From NCBI GenBank assembly GCA_045531235.1, contig JAZSDQ010000082.1:1-5312 (forward strand): a stretch of 5,312 nucleotides of DNA, given 5' to 3'. The position numbers were made by a program, and so were the translations under genes. Below the pieces are notes generated by a model, which saw only the letters and a program-made list of their open reading frames with translations, was not told where the DNA came from and searched no databases. Every line of letters starts with the position of its first letter. Position 1 is the first letter of the stretch. This DNA comes from RGIG5579 sp045531235 (GTDB lineage Bacteria > Bacillota > Clostridia > Oscillospirales > SIG627). Shown one piece after another: positions 5,061 to 5,312 of the stretch.

Positions 5061-5312
5061 ATGAAAAAAGCAAATATCGGTCTGATCGGTCTTGCTGTTA
5101 TGGGCGAGAACCTGGTCCTCAATATGGAGTCTAAGGGTTATACGGTAGCCGTATTTAACCGCACCACCGAAAAGGTGAAAAATTTTGTAGAAGGCCGCGG
5201 CGCAGGTAAAAATATCATCGGCAGCTACTCTTTGGAAGAATTGGTTGCCAATGTTGAAAAGCCCCGCAAGATCATGATGATGATCAAAGCAGGTTCTGCC
5301 GTTGACAGCACC
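5061..5312 (+). CDS. gnd: 6-phosphogluconate dehydrogenase, decarboxylating (5' part)
   Basis: The first 84 residues of a gene that leaves the right edge are present. The product converts 6-phosphogluconate to ribulose 5-phosphate and CO2 with reduction of NAD(P)+. The N-terminal Rossmann fold is clear: GLIGLAVMGENLVLN (7-21) with the dinucleotide-binding glycines, the NRT motif (33-35) after the second strand, which favours NADP+, and IKAGSAVD (75-82), which matches the substrate/nicotinamide loop. The AVMGxNLxLN form is typical of the long (about 470 residue) homodimeric enzyme rather than the short YqeC type. The ATG follows AAGGAG (5049-5054). It is the third gene of the rightward operon, 39 nt after the PHP gene. 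The full length and the catalytic Lys/Asn regions cannot be checked here. Confidence 0.92.
   Translation, partial: MKKANIGLIGLAVMGENLVLNMESKGYTVAVFNRTTEKVKNFVEGRGAGKNIIGSYSLEELVANVEKPRKIMMMIKAGSAVDST

Overview
The window looks like a chromosomal segment of a low-to-mid-GC, probably anaerobic Firmicute, most likely a clostridial gut-type bacterium. The reasons are purine-rich Shine-Dalgarno sites (AGGAGG, AAGGAG) before every gene, sigma-A-like promoters, very A/T-rich intergenic DNA, TTG and GTG starts, and a nickel-pincer hydroxyacid racemase family gene. The exact taxon cannot be read from the sequence. No tRNA, rRNA, CRISPR array, insertion sequence or phage gene was seen.

Layout. Bases 1-1649 hold a leftward operon: an AtuA-family (DUF1446) protein of 439 aa, a DUF4387 protein of 99 aa whose TTG start overlaps the atuA-like stop in a TTGA tetranucleotide, and the first seven codons of a third gene that runs off the left edge. 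Bases 1650-1777 are a divergent promoter region. Bases 1778-2653 encode a rightward AraC-family regulator, ended by an intrinsic terminator whose loop contains the stop codon. Bases 2654-2907 are an A-rich intergenic region with a strong extended -10 promoter and a perfect inverted repeat just before the next ribosome binding site. Bases 2908-5312 hold a rightward operon: a LarA-family (DUF2088) nickel-pincer racemase/epimerase, a PHP-domain phosphoesterase and the 5' part of a decarboxylating 6-phosphogluconate dehydrogenase (gnd).

How the genes may work together. The AraC-family protein lies between two metabolic operons. A similar 13-bp element (GAAAAT-S-TGC-R-CA) occurs upstream of the extended -10 of the leftward operon and again downstream of the regulator gene, with a weaker copy inside the promoter of the LarA-family gene. 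This suggests, but does not prove, shared control. The LarA homologue keeps all four catalytic and nickel-pincer residues at exact family spacing, but appears to differ in the part of the pocket that recognises lactate. Next to gnd, it is more likely to act on a sugar acid or another 2-hydroxyacid than on lactate. AtuA and DUF4387 proteins have no established reaction, so a hydroxyacid or organic-acid pathway spanning both operons is an inference. This is the most interesting possibility in the window.
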